Shown: in pieces, positions 18,438-27,770 of the stretch
How the letters are laid out: every line of letters starts with the position of its first letter
How positions within the stretch are numbered: position 1 is the stretch's first letter
Assembly: GCF_015624505.1 (NCBI RefSeq)
Contig: NZ_CP061379.1
Coordinates: forward strand, 434,001 to 498,000
From: Bradyrhizobium commune
GTDB taxonomy: Bacteria > Pseudomonadota > Alphaproteobacteria > Rhizobiales > Xanthobacteraceae
Direction: 5' to 3'
Length of the DNA stretch: 64,000 nucleotides
The notes under the pieces: model-generated
Told to the model about the DNA's origin: nothing
Database searches by the model: none
Seen by the model: only the letters and a program-made list of their open reading frames with translations
Made by a program: the position numbers and the translations under genes

Positions 18438-19391
18438 ATGACCGCCAAAATCGATCTCCTCACGCTCCAGCTCTTCGTCGCCATCGTCGAGGAGCAGAGC
18501 ATCGCCAAGGCGGCGGAGAAGAAGAACATCGCCGCGTCCGCGGTCAGCCGCCGCATCTCGGACATCGAGGACCTGTTCCAGGTCGAGCTGCTGCATCGCC
18601 ATTCCAAGGGGATCGAGCCGACGCCTGCCGGCTTCGCCCTGCTCGAGCACGCGCGCATCATCCTCGGAAATCTCAGCAAGCTCGAAACCGAGCTGACGGG
18701 ATACAAGCAGGGCAAGCGCGGGCTGATCCGGGTCTGCGCCAACAAGTCCGCGATCCTCGAAGCTCTCGCCGACGAGCTCAGCCTGTTCCTGGAACGGCAT
18801 CCGTTGGTCCACATCGACATTGAGGAGGATCTCAGCCCCGCGATCGTGCGCGCCGTGATGGAGAACCGGGCCGACATCGGCATCTTCGGCGGCAACATCG
18901 ACGGACAGGATCTGGAGCTGCTGCCCTATCGCAGCGACAGCCTGGTCGCGCTGGTCACGCGCGACCATCCGCTGGCGGGCCGCGACAGCGTTCGCTTCCG
19001 CGAGCTGGTCGATTTCGACTTCGTCAGCCTCGAGAAGGGCAGCTCGATCGAGACGTTGTGCGTCAGGGCGGCTGCGGCGCTCGGGCAGCATCTCAAGGTG
19101 CGAATCCGCGTCAGCAGTTTCGATGCCCTGTTCCGCGTCATCGACGCCAAGATGGGGGTCGGCGTCGTTCCGCTCGAGATCGTTCGCGACCGCTACGGCA
19201 TCGACAGCCTCGTCACCGTCCCGCTCGATGAGTCCTGGGCGCGACGCGAGCTGGTCATGGGCGTGCGCGATTACAACTCGCTGCCGCCGGTCACGAAATT
19301 GCTGGTGGATCATTTGCGGGTCCATGATGATGCGCGTCTCGCTTCGAGCAATGTCTCCGACCGGCTGACGGTCGTCCGCAGCAGGGGCTGA
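18438..19391 (+). CDS. LysR-type transcriptional regulator
   Basis: The 317-residue protein has an N-terminal winged helix-turn-helix (about 5-65; SIAKAAEKKNIAASAVSRRISDIE is longer than usual but clear) and a C-terminal periplasmic-binding-like effector domain (VHIDIEEDLSP, GVGVVPLEIV). It lies directly upstream of, and on the same strand as, the leuC-like operon. It is therefore the probable regulator of that operon, although LysR genes are more often divergent from their targets. Its ligand may be the substrate of the operon (inference). Confidence 0.93.
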   Translation: MTAKIDLLTLQLFVAIVEEQSIAKAAEKKNIAASAVSRRISDIEDLFQVELLHRHSKGIEPTPAGFALLEHARIILGNLSKLETELTGYKQGKRGLIRVCANKSAILEALADELSLFLERHPLVHIDIEEDLSPAIVRAVMENRADIGIFGGNIDGQDLELLPYRSDSLVALVTRDHPLAGRDSVRFRELVDFDFVSLEKGSSIETLCVRAAAALGQHLKVRIRVSSFDALFRVIDAKMGVGVVPLEIVRDRYGIDSLVTVPLDESWARRELVMGVRDYNSLPPVTKLLVDHLRVHDDARLASSNVSDRLTVVRSRG

Positions 19392-19557
19392 CATCGCCGT
19401 CGCGGACGGCCTGCCATCGCCGGTCGCGATGGCTCCCTGCCCAACCGTCACTGCACATTTCCGCGACGGGCTTCTATCCTCCTTCCCAACATCGCTGCCG
19501 GTCGGCATGATCGGCAGCCATACGGCGCATCAGATGCCGGACATGGGAGGGCTAATC

Positions 19558-20967
19558 GTGGACACGCGTGGTCGCACGCTGCTGGCCAAAATCTGGGACC
19601 AGCATGTCATCGCGAAGGTCAGCGATGACACCGATCTGCTTCACGTGGATCGCCATTTGCTGCACGATCTCGGCGGCTCCCGCGGTCTGCTTGACCTCAA
19701 GAGCCGCAACATTCCCGTCCACAATCCCGAGCTGACCTTCGCCACGCCGGATCATGCGATTTCGACCGCGTCCGGACGTGCCGGCACGATCCAGACCGGG
19801 TGGGAGCTGCTGGCGGCGCTGCGGACCGAGACATCGGCAAGCAACATCCGGCTGTTCGACATCGACCAGCCGGGGCAGGGCATCGTCCATGTCATCGGGC
19901 CGGAGCTCGGTCTCAGCCTGCCCGGCTGCCTGATCGTCTGCGGCGACAGCCATACCTGCACCCATGGCGGGCTCGGCGCGCTCGCCTTCGGCATCGGCTC
20001 CAGCGAGCTCGCGCATGTGCTGGCGACCCAGACGATCATCCAGCGCCGGCCCAAGACCATGCGCGTGACGTTCGACGGCCGGATGCCGTTCGGTGTGACG
20101 GCGAAGGATCTCATCCTCGCTTTGATCGGTCATGTCGGCGCCGCCGGCGGCACCGGTTACGCCGTCGAATATGCCGGCAGCGCGATCCGGACCATGCCGA
20201 TCGAAGGGCGGCTCACTATCTGCAATCTGTCGGTCGAGCTCGGCGCCAAGATGGGGCTGATCGCGCCGGATGACACGACGTTCGATTATGTCCGCGGCCG
20301 TCCCTATGCGCCGCAAGGCGCGATGTGGGAGCGGGCCGTCGCGGCGTGGCGGACGCTTCAGAGCGACAGCGACGCCGTGTTCGATCGCGAAGTGTCGATC
20401 GATGTCGGAACCATCATCCCGCAAATCACCTGGGGCACCAGTCCGGAGCATGTCCTCGGTGTCGATGGCCGCGTCCCGGATCCCCGAGATATCGCCGATC
20501 CGGCGCGTCGCGGCGCGATCGAGATCGCGCTCGACTATATGGGCCTCAAGCCGGGCGCGCCGATTGCCGGCACGCCGGTGGATTGGGTCTTCATCGGCTC
20601 CTGCACCAACAGCCGCCTCAGCGATCTCAGAGCTGCGGCCGAAGTCGCGCGCGGCCGCAAGGTTGCGCCGGGCGTGCGCGCCTGGGTCGTGCCAGGTTCG
20701 GAAACCGTCAAGCGCGATGCGGTGGCCGAAGGGCTCGACAGGATCTTCATCGACGCGGGCTTTGAATGGCGTGAGCCCGGATGCTCGATGTGTCTCGCCG
20801 CAAACGGCGAGACCGTGCCGCCCGGCCAGCGCTCGGTGTCGACGTCGAACCGGAATTTCATCGGCCGGCAAGGGCCGCGGGCCCGCACTCATCTGGCAAG
20901 CCCGGCAATGGCCGTGGCGGCGGCGGTGTCCGGCGCCATCGCCGATGTTCGAACGATGGAGCGCTAG
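19558..20967 (+). CDS. leuC: 3-isopropylmalate dehydratase large subunit-like (aconitase superfamily)
   Basis: The 469-residue protein matches LeuC: a start region with DDTDLLHVDRHLLHDL, VCGDSHTCTHGGLGALAFGIG, the [4Fe-4S] cysteines in FIGSCTNSR and EPGCSMCLA, and NRNFIGRQGP near the end. I chose the GTG at 19558 because GGGAGGG lies 7 bases upstream and the length becomes standard; the open frame continues 43 codons further. Family enzymes isomerise 2- to 3-substituted malates through a cis-ene acid. The genes downstream are leuD-like, leuB-like and an ABC importer. This suggests a catabolic or accessory isomerase rather than the biosynthetic LeuC, which is normally elsewhere. Confidence 0.9.
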   Translation: MDTRGRTLLAKIWDQHVIAKVSDDTDLLHVDRHLLHDLGGSRGLLDLKSRNIPVHNPELTFATPDHAISTASGRAGTIQTGWELLAALRTETSASNIRLFDIDQPGQGIVHVIGPELGLSLPGCLIVCGDSHTCTHGGLGALAFGIGSSELAHVLATQTIIQRRPKTMRVTFDGRMPFGVTAKDLILALIGHVGAAGGTGYAVEYAGSAIRTMPIEGRLTICNLSVELGAKMGLIAPDDTTFDYVRGRPYAPQGAMWERAVAAWRTLQSDSDAVFDREVSIDVGTIIPQITWGTSPEHVLGVDGRVPDPRDIADPARRGAIEIALDYMGLKPGAPIAGTPVDWVFIGSCTNSRLSDLRAAAEVARGRKVAPGVRAWVVPGSETVKRDAVAEGLDRIFIDAGFEWREPGCSMCLAANGETVPPGQRSVSTSNRNFIGRQGPRARTHLASPAMAVAAAVSGAIADVRTMER

Positions 20968-21603
20968 ATGGCGCAAGCCTTCACCAAGCTGACTGCGACG
21001 GCCGCACCGATCATGCGCACGAATATCGATACCGATGTCATCATCAGCATCAACCGCATGATCGGAAATTCCGTGCGCGGCAATCTCGGAAAATGGGCGT
21101 TCGGCTCGCTCCGCTATCTGCCGGACGGCTCGGAAAATCCCGAGTTCGTCCTCAATCGCGAGCCTTATCGCGCCGCGGAAATCCTGGTCACGGGTCCGAA
21201 TTTCGGCTGCGGCTCGTCGCGCGAGGCGGCGGTGTGGTCGCTCCAGGAAATGGGCATCCGCGCCATCATCGGATCCGGCTTCGGCGACATCTTCTTCGCC
21301 AACTGCTTCCAGAACGGCATTTTGCCGGTGGTGCTGGATAAGGCGACGATCGATGGCCTCGCAGCCGAGATCGAAGCGAGCCAGGGCGCAGGACGTCTCA
21401 CGGTCGATCTCGAGGAGCAGACGGTCACCTCGCCATCGGGCGTACGGCACGTCTTCGAGATCGATCCGCGCCGGCGTGCGGGTTTGCTGGAAGGCCTCGA
21501 CGAGATTTCGCTGACGTTGCGGCGCGACCACGAGATCCGTGCATTCCAGGCCTCCGACCGCGACGCACGGCCGTGGATTCACTTTGCAGGACAGTCAGCA
21601 TGA
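20968..21603 (+). CDS. leuD: 3-isopropylmalate dehydratase small subunit-like
   Basis: The 211-residue swivel-domain partner of the leuC-like protein begins right after that gene's stop codon (TAG then ATG). It shows NIDTDVIISINRM, the phosphate-binding GPNFGCGSSREAAVWSL, GSGFGDIFFANCFQNGILPV and a C-terminal FEIDPRRRAGLLEGLDEISLT. The start fits the usual N-terminal KLTATAAPIMRTNIDTD. Its stop overlaps the next gene (ATGA). Confidence 0.93.
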   Translation: MAQAFTKLTATAAPIMRTNIDTDVIISINRMIGNSVRGNLGKWAFGSLRYLPDGSENPEFVLNREPYRAAEILVTGPNFGCGSSREAAVWSLQEMGIRAIIGSGFGDIFFANCFQNGILPVVLDKATIDGLAAEIEASQGAGRLTVDLEEQTVTSPSGVRHVFEIDPRRRAGLLEGLDEISLTLRRDHEIRAFQASDRDARPWIHFAGQSA

Positions 21604-22739
21604 ACACGCTCTCGAACACGATCAAGGTTGCCGTGGTCGGTGGTGAAGGCATCGGTCCGGAGGTGACCGACCAGTCCCATCGCATTCTCAAATGGTTCTC
21701 GGACCGCCGCGGCGCGCCGGTGGCTCTGCGCGAGGCGCAATACGGTCTCATCCCCTATCTCGCGACGGGCAAGGTGTTGCCCGATGACACCGTCGAGGCA
21801 ATGGAGGAGGCCGACGCAATCCTCTGGGGTGCGACGGGCGGCCCGGAAACCACGGAAGTGCCTCCGGCGGCGCGCAAGGCGGGAAGCCTGCTGTCGCTGC
21901 GCAGCAAGTACGACCTTTATGCCAATCTCCGGCCCATCGTCGCCAACCCGGCGCTGGCGGATTCCGCGCCGCTCAAGGCTTCGGTGCTGAAAGACGTCGA
22001 CTTCATCATCATCCGCGAGCTCACCAGCGGCATCTATTTCGGCGAGCCACGCGGCATCGAGACGCTGCCCGACGGCCAGCGCCGCGGCTTCAACACCCAG
22101 CAATACACAACGAGCCAGATTCGCCGCGTCGCGCGAACCGCATTCGAGCTGGCGCGGACACGCAAGGGCCGGGTCTGCTCTGTCGACAAGGCCAATGTGC
22201 TGGAAACCAGCGTGCTGTGGCGCGAGGAGGTCATCGCGCTGCATCAAGCGGAATTCTCCGATATTGAGCTGTCGCATCTCTATGTCGACAACGCTGCGAT
22301 GCAGATCGTGCGGGCGCCGTCGCAATTCGATGTCATGGTGACCTGCAATATCTTCGGCGACATTCTCTCCGATTGTGCCGCGATGGCATCGGGCTCGCTC
22401 GGCATGCTGCCGTCGGTCTCGCTCGGGCCGCCGGACCGGCTGGGTCGCCGCAAGGCGCTCTATGAACCCGTTCACGGCAGTGCACCTGACATTGCAGGCA
22501 AGGGCATTGCCAATCCGCTCGGCTCGATCCTCAGCGTCGCAATGATGTTGCGCATTACCCTCAATCGGCCCGATGATGCAACGCTGTTGGAGAAGGCCGT
22601 GGACACGGCCCTTGCCGCCGGCGCAAGAACGGCCGACATCGCCGAACCCGGCGCAAGAAAAATCTCAACCCAGGAAATGGGCGATGCCGTGCTGAACGCG
22701 CTCGACAAGGTGGCCGGCAAGGAGAGGGAGCACGCGTGA
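21600..22739 (+). CDS. Isopropylmalate/isocitrate dehydrogenase family protein (LeuB-like)
   Basis: The 379-residue NAD-dependent beta-decarboxylating dehydrogenase has AVVGGEGIGPEVT, the substrate-binding LRSKYDLYANLRP, RELTSGIYFGEPRG, the metal-binding FGDILSD and the NAD motif EPVHGSAPDIAGKGIANPLG. It resembles LeuB more than isocitrate dehydrogenase; tartrate or 3-substituted malate dehydrogenase activity cannot be excluded. The ATG at 21600 overlaps the leuD-like stop (ATGA). With the two upstream genes it would form a three-step isomerise-oxidise-decarboxylate module acting on a hydroxy-dicarboxylate. Confidence 0.92.
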   Translation: MNTLSNTIKVAVVGGEGIGPEVTDQSHRILKWFSDRRGAPVALREAQYGLIPYLATGKVLPDDTVEAMEEADAILWGATGGPETTEVPPAARKAGSLLSLRSKYDLYANLRPIVANPALADSAPLKASVLKDVDFIIIRELTSGIYFGEPRGIETLPDGQRRGFNTQQYTTSQIRRVARTAFELARTRKGRVCSVDKANVLETSVLWREEVIALHQAEFSDIELSHLYVDNAAMQIVRAPSQFDVMVTCNIFGDILSDCAAMASGSLGMLPSVSLGPPDRLGRRKALYEPVHGSAPDIAGKGIANPLGSILSVAMMLRITLNRPDDATLLEKAVDTALAAGARTADIAEPGARKISTQEMGDAVLNALDKVAGKEREHA

Positions 22740-23788
22740 TGAGAACTCGGATCACCAGACGGTCCGCACTGACGATTGTCGCCGGCGTCGGTGCCTCCAT
22801 GGCAGCAGGGCGGGCATGGGCGGATGCCCCGTCCGGCCGCGTGATCTATCCGGTGGCCATTCCGATCTATCAGTCCCAGTTTGTCGCCGCCCGGGCCGGG
22901 TTCTTCAAGGACGCCGGCCTCGACTGCAAGCTGATCCAGGGTGGCAGCGGCGTGAAGACGCGCGAGATCATCGCGTCGTCCCAGGGCGATATCGGCATCG
23001 GCGATATCACCCACCCGATGCAGCTCAGCAATCATGGCCGCAGCGCGCGCGTCCTGATGCCGGTCGATACCCGCAGCAACGCGGCGATCTTCATCATCCG
23101 CAAGGACCTGCTGGATCAGGGCATCACCACGCTGGATGCCTTCGCGAACTGGAAACGGCCTGACGGACGAAAGCCAATCCTTGCGGTGTCGTCGCTGGGA
23201 GGCACCAACCACGTCTGGGCCTCCTACTACATGGAAACCATGGGGCTGGACGACAAGGTGACCTGGATCGGCACCGGCAATGTCGACACCATGATGGGCT
23301 CGTTGAAAACCAAGCAGGTCGACGTTCTCATCAACTCGCCGTCGATCCTGAAGGACTCGATCGAGCAGGGCTGGGGCGCGCTGCTCTTCGATGGAACGGA
23401 CGAGGCGGTCTGGGCGAAGTATATCGGTGGCAAGGTCCCGGTGACGTCTCATTTCACCTTGCAGTCGACCATCGACAAGGACCCGCCGAAGATGCAGGCG
23501 TTCGTTACCGCGCTGTGGCGCGCCACCCAATGGATCAAGGGTCACACTCCCGAACAGATCTACGATGCGATCGAGCCTTATGTCGGGAGCACGTCGCGCG
23601 ACGCGAACATTCTCGATATCGGGATCATGAAGAAGGTCACCGATTACGATGGCATCATCGATGCGGCCAGCTTCGCGCGCGGTCAGAAGGTCTGGTTCCG
23701 CGAGATGACCGGCATCAAGCCGCTCGCCATGGCCGACGTCGTCAATACCAGCTTCATCGAAGCGGCTCGCAAGGCCTATCCGGCTTGA
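22739..23788 (+). CDS. ABC transporter substrate-binding protein (SsuA/TauA/NMT1 type), Tat-exported
   Basis: The 349-residue periplasmic binding protein starts with a twin-arginine signal (RTRITRRSALTIVAGVG, cleavage near AWADA). The mature part reads VAIPIYQSQFVAARAGFFKDAGLDCKLI and GSGVKTREIIASSQGDIGIGD, typical of the nitrate/sulfonate/taurine-type family. The ATG at 22739 overlaps the leuB-like stop by one base; the GTG at 22736 is an alternative start. AAGGAGAGGG upstream is a good ribosome-binding site. It is translationally coupled to the enzyme genes, so the imported ligand should feed them. Confidence 0.9.
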   Translation: MRTRITRRSALTIVAGVGASMAAGRAWADAPSGRVIYPVAIPIYQSQFVAARAGFFKDAGLDCKLIQGGSGVKTREIIASSQGDIGIGDITHPMQLSNHGRSARVLMPVDTRSNAAIFIIRKDLLDQGITTLDAFANWKRPDGRKPILAVSSLGGTNHVWASYYMETMGLDDKVTWIGTGNVDTMMGSLKTKQVDVLINSPSILKDSIEQGWGALLFDGTDEAVWAKYIGGKVPVTSHFTLQSTIDKDPPKMQAFVTALWRATQWIKGHTPEQIYDAIEPYVGSTSRDANILDIGIMKKVTDYDGIIDAASFARGQKVWFREMTGIKPLAMADVVNTSFIEAARKAYPA

Positions 23789-23790
23789 GC

Positions 23791-24618
23791 GTGGAGGCCT
23801 TACACGCGCCGCAGGTCGATGCGCCACCGGACACGCGGCGCATCGACGTGCGTGGTCTGTGCAAGACCTTCCAGTTGGCGGGTGCGGCCATCGAGGCGGT
23901 GCGCGACGTCTCCTTCAATGTCAGGCGCGGCGAATTCGTCGCCTTGCTGGGGCCATCCGGTTCGGGCAAGAGCACCGTCCTCAACATGATCGCGACACTG
24001 GTCAAGCCGACCGGCGGTCAGATCCTGATCGACGGGACGCCTGTCGTCCCCGGACAGGCGACGCCGAATGTCGGCTATGTCTTTCAGCGCGATACCCTGT
24101 TTCCCTGGCGCACCGTTGCCGACAACATCGGCTACGGCCTGGAGCTGGCGGGTGTCCCGGTGGCGGAGCGAAAGGAGCGCGTCCGCGCTTGCCTGATGCA
24201 GGCCGGGCTGGAGGGATTTGGCAATGCCTATCCTTCCGCATTGTCAGGCGGTATGCGCCAGCGCGCCGCCCTGATGCGAACGCTGGTCGTCGAACCGCAG
24301 GTTCTGCTGATGGACGAGCCGTTCGGCGCGCTCGACACCCACACCAAGATCGACATGCACGACGTGCTGCTGCGCATCTGGGAGCGCGAGCAGCAGACCG
24401 TGCTGTTCGTGACCCACGATCTCGGCGAGGCCCTGACGCTGGCGGACCGCATCATTCTGTTCTCCGCGCGGCCCGGCCGGATCAAGGAAACTTTCGAGGT
24501 GGATTTTGCCCGCCCCCGTAACGCCGTAAAGATCCGTGAGACGCCGCGTTATGCCGAGCTGTTCCAGTTGATCTGGCATTCGCTCGGCGAGGAATTCATC
24601 AAGGGCCGGAAACCATGA
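23791..24618 (+). CDS. ABC transporter ATP-binding protein (SsuB/TauB type)
   Basis: About 275 residues. Walker A GPSGSGKST, Q-loop VFQRDTLFPWRTVADN, signature LSGGMRQRAALMRTL, Walker B VLLMDEPFGALD and the switch His in VTHDLGEALTLADR are all intact. No ATG is near the family start. I chose GTG 23791, two bases after the binding-protein stop; TTG 23785 is another option. Together with its neighbours it forms a complete importer. Confidence 0.92.
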   Translation: MEALHAPQVDAPPDTRRIDVRGLCKTFQLAGAAIEAVRDVSFNVRRGEFVALLGPSGSGKSTVLNMIATLVKPTGGQILIDGTPVVPGQATPNVGYVFQRDTLFPWRTVADNIGYGLELAGVPVAERKERVRACLMQAGLEGFGNAYPSALSGGMRQRAALMRTLVVEPQVLLMDEPFGALDTHTKIDMHDVLLRIWEREQQTVLFVTHDLGEALTLADRIILFSARPGRIKETFEVDFARPRNAVKIRETPRYAELFQLIWHSLGEEFIKGRKP

Positions 24619-25490
24619 GGCGGTCGCGCCACCGCGGCAGAACGTTCGCCTGGCAGGCGCTGATCTGCGTCTGCTTCCTGTCGATCTGGCAGTGGGGATA
24701 CGATCTGCACGGTCGCCTTCCCTGGCTCGTGCCTGATCTGCTCGACCCTTATTTCGTGTCCAAGCCGTCCGAAATCTTCGAGCATTTCCTGATCCTGAGC
24801 TGTCTCAAGTCAAAGCTCGGCGTCTTCAACGGCTGGTTCAACGGCGAATTCAGCCGCTGCATGGCGCGATCCGAGAACAATCTCTGGATCGCGACCGCGG
24901 TCACCCTGAAGAACACGTTCTTCGGTTTTGCGACCGGCGTTATCAGCGGCTTTGCTGCGGGCCTCGTGTTGGGCCGTTCGGATCGGCTGAGCGCGATATT
25001 CCAGCCGTTCATCACGGCGGTGAATTCGATCCCCCGCATCGCGCTGGCGCCGATCATCGTGCTGGCCTTCGGCATCGGCGATACCTCGAAGATCGTCACG
25101 TCGTGGATCGTGGTCGTCTTCCTCGTGTTCTTCAACACGTTCGAAGGGGCACGCTCGATCGACGAGGGCTTTGTCAATGCGGCGCGGCTGCTCGGGGCCA
25201 GCGAGTGGCAGATCACCCGCACTGTGGTCATTCCCTCGACCATGGCGTGGGTGTTCGCCTCGCTGACACCTGCGATTTCGTTCGCTCTCATCGGGGTGAT
25301 CGTCGGCGAGTTCATCGGTTCTGAACGGGGAATCGGGCGGCTGATCATCGAGTCCGAGGCGCGCGCGGAGGCATCGGGAATGATGGTCGCCGTCATCGTG
25401 CTGATGCTTGTCGGCGTTGCGCTATCCGCGCTGATCTGGCGATTGCAGGCCTACCTGCTGCGCTGGCAGCAGCACAATCTGGCGGAGTAA
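24615..25490 (+). CDS. ABC transporter permease (SsuC/TauC type)
   Basis: The 291-residue inner-membrane permease has about six membrane segments and the EAA loop EGARSIDEGFVNAARLLGASEWQ that contacts the ATPase. The ATG overlaps the ATPase stop (ATGA). The first 90 residues include an unusual insertion (SCLKSKLGVFNGWFNGEFSRC) compared with typical SsuC. It is the last gene of the leuC-like operon and is convergent with the MFS gene 78 bases away. Confidence 0.92.
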   Translation: MRRSRHRGRTFAWQALICVCFLSIWQWGYDLHGRLPWLVPDLLDPYFVSKPSEIFEHFLILSCLKSKLGVFNGWFNGEFSRCMARSENNLWIATAVTLKNTFFGFATGVISGFAAGLVLGRSDRLSAIFQPFITAVNSIPRIALAPIIVLAFGIGDTSKIVTSWIVVVFLVFFNTFEGARSIDEGFVNAARLLGASEWQITRTVVIPSTMAWVFASLTPAISFALIGVIVGEFIGSERGIGRLIIESEARAEASGMMVAVIVLMLVGVALSALIWRLQAYLLRWQQHNLAE

Positions 25491-25568
25491 CCGAACGCTG
25501 TCCCTGCTGATCGAGCCGCAGGCGATGCGTGGTGCGGATGGTCCTCGCCCATGTGCCTTGTGGCGGCG

Positions 25569-26834
25569 TCACCGCTGCTGCGGCAAATTGAGTTCGTTCT
25601 CGTTCGCCGGATGGCCGCCGCCATATGCGGTCTCGCCGCCGGATCGCGACATCATCCCGATTGCGACGATCGCGGCCGCAAAGCCCGAGGCCGCACCGAC
25701 GCCGAGTGACCAGCGCGGGCCAAGATGGTCGGCGACCCAGCCGACGATCGGGGCGCCGAGCGGCGTGCCGCCCAGCGCGACGCCGAGCCGGAGTGCCATC
25801 ACGCGTCCGCGCATCGCGGGCTCGGTCGAGAGCTGCATCAGCGCGTTCGAGGTGTTCATGATCGTCAGCGCCGCGACGCCCATCACGACCAGTGCCGCAG
25901 CGAACAGCCAGTAATCGGGCGCCAGCGCGGCCAGCGTGCAGCCGAGGCCGAAGATCGTGGCGCCCCACAGCAGCGACTTGAAGCGTGGCTGCTCGCGGCT
26001 TGCCGCGAGCAGCGCGCCCGACATCGTTCCGATCGCCATCATCGAGGACAACAGGCCAAAGCCGCGCGCGTCGGTATGGAAGACGCCGACGGCCATGGTC
26101 GAGATGAAGATCGGGGAATTGAGCCCGAAAGTCCCGATCAGGAATAGCATGATCAAGGTCGCCCTGAGATCGGGGCGGGACCAGACATAGTGAAACCCCT
26201 GGAGCACGCTGCCCTTGGTGCGGTGGGCGCGCGCATTGGGCCGAAGCTCCGATGAGCGCAGCAAGGACAGCGACGCCAGCACCGCCATGAACGACGCGCC
26301 GTTGAACAGGAACGCCCAACCGGTCCCGACCGAGGCGATGACGAGGCCGGCGACCGCAGGCCCGATCATGCGTGCGGCGTTGAACGAGGTGGAGTTCAGC
26401 GCGATCGCGTTCGACAGGTCGGCATCGCCGACCAGCTCGGCCACGAAGGTCTGGCGCACCGGGGCATCGAGCGCAGCGCTACAGCCGAACAGGAAGGCGA
26501 ACACATAGACGTGCCAGAGCTGCACCACGCCGGTGACCGTGAGAAGTCCGAGGATGAGAGCGAGCGCGCCCATCGTCGCCTGCGTCGCCATCAGCAGCTT
26601 GCGCTGGTTGAAATGGTCGGCGGCGAAGCCGGACCAGGGCATCAGCAGGAGCTGTGGTCCGAACTGAAACGCCATCACGATGCCGACGGCAGACGCGCTG
26701 TGCTGCGTGAGCTCTGTCAGAACCAGCCAATCCTGCGCGGCGCGCTGCATCCACGTGCCGATATTGGAGACCAGCGCGCCGGCCGCCCACACCCGGTAGT
26801 TGACGCTCCGTAACGATCGAAACACGCGCCTCAT
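25569..26834 (-). CDS. MFS exporter (EntS-like)
   Basis: The 421-residue protein has 12 predicted membrane segments. It begins RVFRSLRSVNYRVWAAGALVSNIGTWMQ and has the DAPVRQTFVAELV segment characteristic of the EntS/enterobactin-exporter-like branch. It is the last gene of a minus-strand unit headed by a MarR regulator and an isochorismatase-family enzyme. Its ATG overlaps the stop of the upstream small membrane gene. Export of a drug or secondary metabolite is a reasonable guess. Confidence 0.9.
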   Translation of the reverse strand: MRRVFRSLRSVNYRVWAAGALVSNIGTWMQRAAQDWLVLTELTQHSASAVGIVMAFQFGPQLLLMPWSGFAADHFNQRKLLMATQATMGALALILGLLTVTGVVQLWHVYVFAFLFGCSAALDAPVRQTFVAELVGDADLSNAIALNSTSFNAARMIGPAVAGLVIASVGTGWAFLFNGASFMAVLASLSLLRSSELRPNARAHRTKGSVLQGFHYVWSRPDLRATLIMLFLIGTFGLNSPIFISTMAVGVFHTDARGFGLLSSMMAIGTMSGALLAASREQPRFKSLLWGATIFGLGCTLAALAPDYWLFAAALVVMGVAALTIMNTSNALMQLSTEPAMRGRVMALRLGVALGGTPLGAPIVGWVADHLGPRWSLGVGAASGFAAAIVAIGMMSRSGGETAYGGGHPANENELNLPQQR

Positions 26835-27166
26835 GTTGGCCGGGGGTCATTGCCGCCGTGAAACCGCCCAAAGTGCCGCGCCAGGAACAGGCCGACCAGG
26901 AGGCCGCCGAGGCCGGCTGCTGCCACGTCGCTCGTGTTCCTCACGCCGAAATCGCCGACGCGGCAGACCAGAAGATATCCGACCAGGAGGTTGAAGAAGC
27001 CCCAGAGGATGTTGACGGTCGACGTCGACAGGCCCTCGCCGCGCGGCTTGGCGAACGGGGATTGGAACGGCTCTCCCATCATGCCCGCGACGACATGGGG
27101 AATGGCGTTGGTGAGGAATGCGCCGCCGAAGAAATAGGCGACGAGGTCAAGCCAGTTCATGGGCAT
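26831..27166 (-). CDS. Small conserved membrane protein
   Basis: The 111-residue protein has about three hydrophobic segments (LVAYFFGGAFLTNAIPHVV, VNILWGFFNLLVGYLLVC, VAAAGLGGLLVGLFLA). I do not recognise a characterised family. It overlaps the isochorismatase-family gene upstream by 10 bases and the MFS gene downstream by 4, so it is clearly part of the operon and may assist the exporter. Confidence 0.75.
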   Translation of the reverse strand: MPMNWLDLVAYFFGGAFLTNAIPHVVAGMMGEPFQSPFAKPRGEGLSTSTVNILWGFFNLLVGYLLVCRVGDFGVRNTSDVAAAGLGGLLVGLFLARHFGRFHGGNDPRPT

Positions 27167-27723
27167 GGATTCCTTTCAAGAAGATCGATGACGGCTTGCG
27201 TCGAGCCGGTTTCGCCGAGCCGCGGAAACACCTGGGCGATGCTGTAGTCATGTGCGCTTTCTCGCGCATCCGTCATCGCATCGACGGCGAGCGTGACGTT
27301 GAAGCCCGCCTCATAGGCCTGACGCGCAGTCGATTCGACGCCGGTGCCGGTCGCGACGCCGGCGATCACCACTTGCGTGACGCCGCGCGCCCTGAGCTGG
27401 TTCTCGAGATCGGTGCTCGCGAATGCGCCCCATGTCCGCTTCGTGACCACGATGTCGCCCGGCTGTGGCGCGAGCTGCGGGAGAAAGTCGGTCCAGCCTT
27501 CGGGAAGCTGAGCGGCGTGGCGCGGCCGCTCGGTCCGCCCCGGCGCAACGCCATCGACATTGACCAGCACGATCGGCAGTTCGCGCCGCCGAAACGCAGT
27601 GACGAGGTCGCAGGCGCGCGTCACGACACCATCGATTGGATCGATGAACGTCGCGCCGACGATCCCGCGCTGGAGATCGACGACGATGAGAGCCGTGATC
27701 GGATCGAGCGTCGTGACGGCCAT
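27157..27723 (-). CDS. Isochorismatase-family hydrolase
   Basis: The 188-residue alpha/beta hydrolase-like protein has the catalytic Asp in ALIVVDLQRGIVG and Lys in VVTKRTWGAF. The third position, Cys in most members (typically GVATNxCVEST), is Gly here: GVATGTGVEST. True isochorismatases also lack that cysteine, so the chemistry may be vinyl-ether or ester hydrolysis rather than amide hydrolysis. The ATG at 27723 is preceded by GGAAGGA; the longer open frame adds a non-homologous leader. It is the second gene of the MarR-led operon. Confidence 0.88.
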   Translation of the reverse strand: MAVTTLDPITALIVVDLQRGIVGATFIDPIDGVVTRACDLVTAFRRRELPIVLVNVDGVAPGRTERPRHAAQLPEGWTDFLPQLAPQPGDIVVTKRTWGAFASTDLENQLRARGVTQVVIAGVATGTGVESTARQAYEAGFNVTLAVDAMTDARESAHDYSIAQVFPRLGETGSTQAVIDLLERNPCP

Positions 27724-27770
27724 GATCGTCCTTCCGTATGTTTCCTGCGACCGGCGCGGCGAGGCCGGCA

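Noticed and set aside
18222..19508. 428-codon open frame on the minus strand
   Set aside because: It is antisense to the LysR gene, and the clear HTH is on the plus strand.
19552..21582. 676-codon open frame on the minus strand
   Set aside because: It is the antisense shadow of the leuC-like and leuD-like genes, with an Arg/His/Ala/Asp-rich composition typical of high-GC shadow frames.
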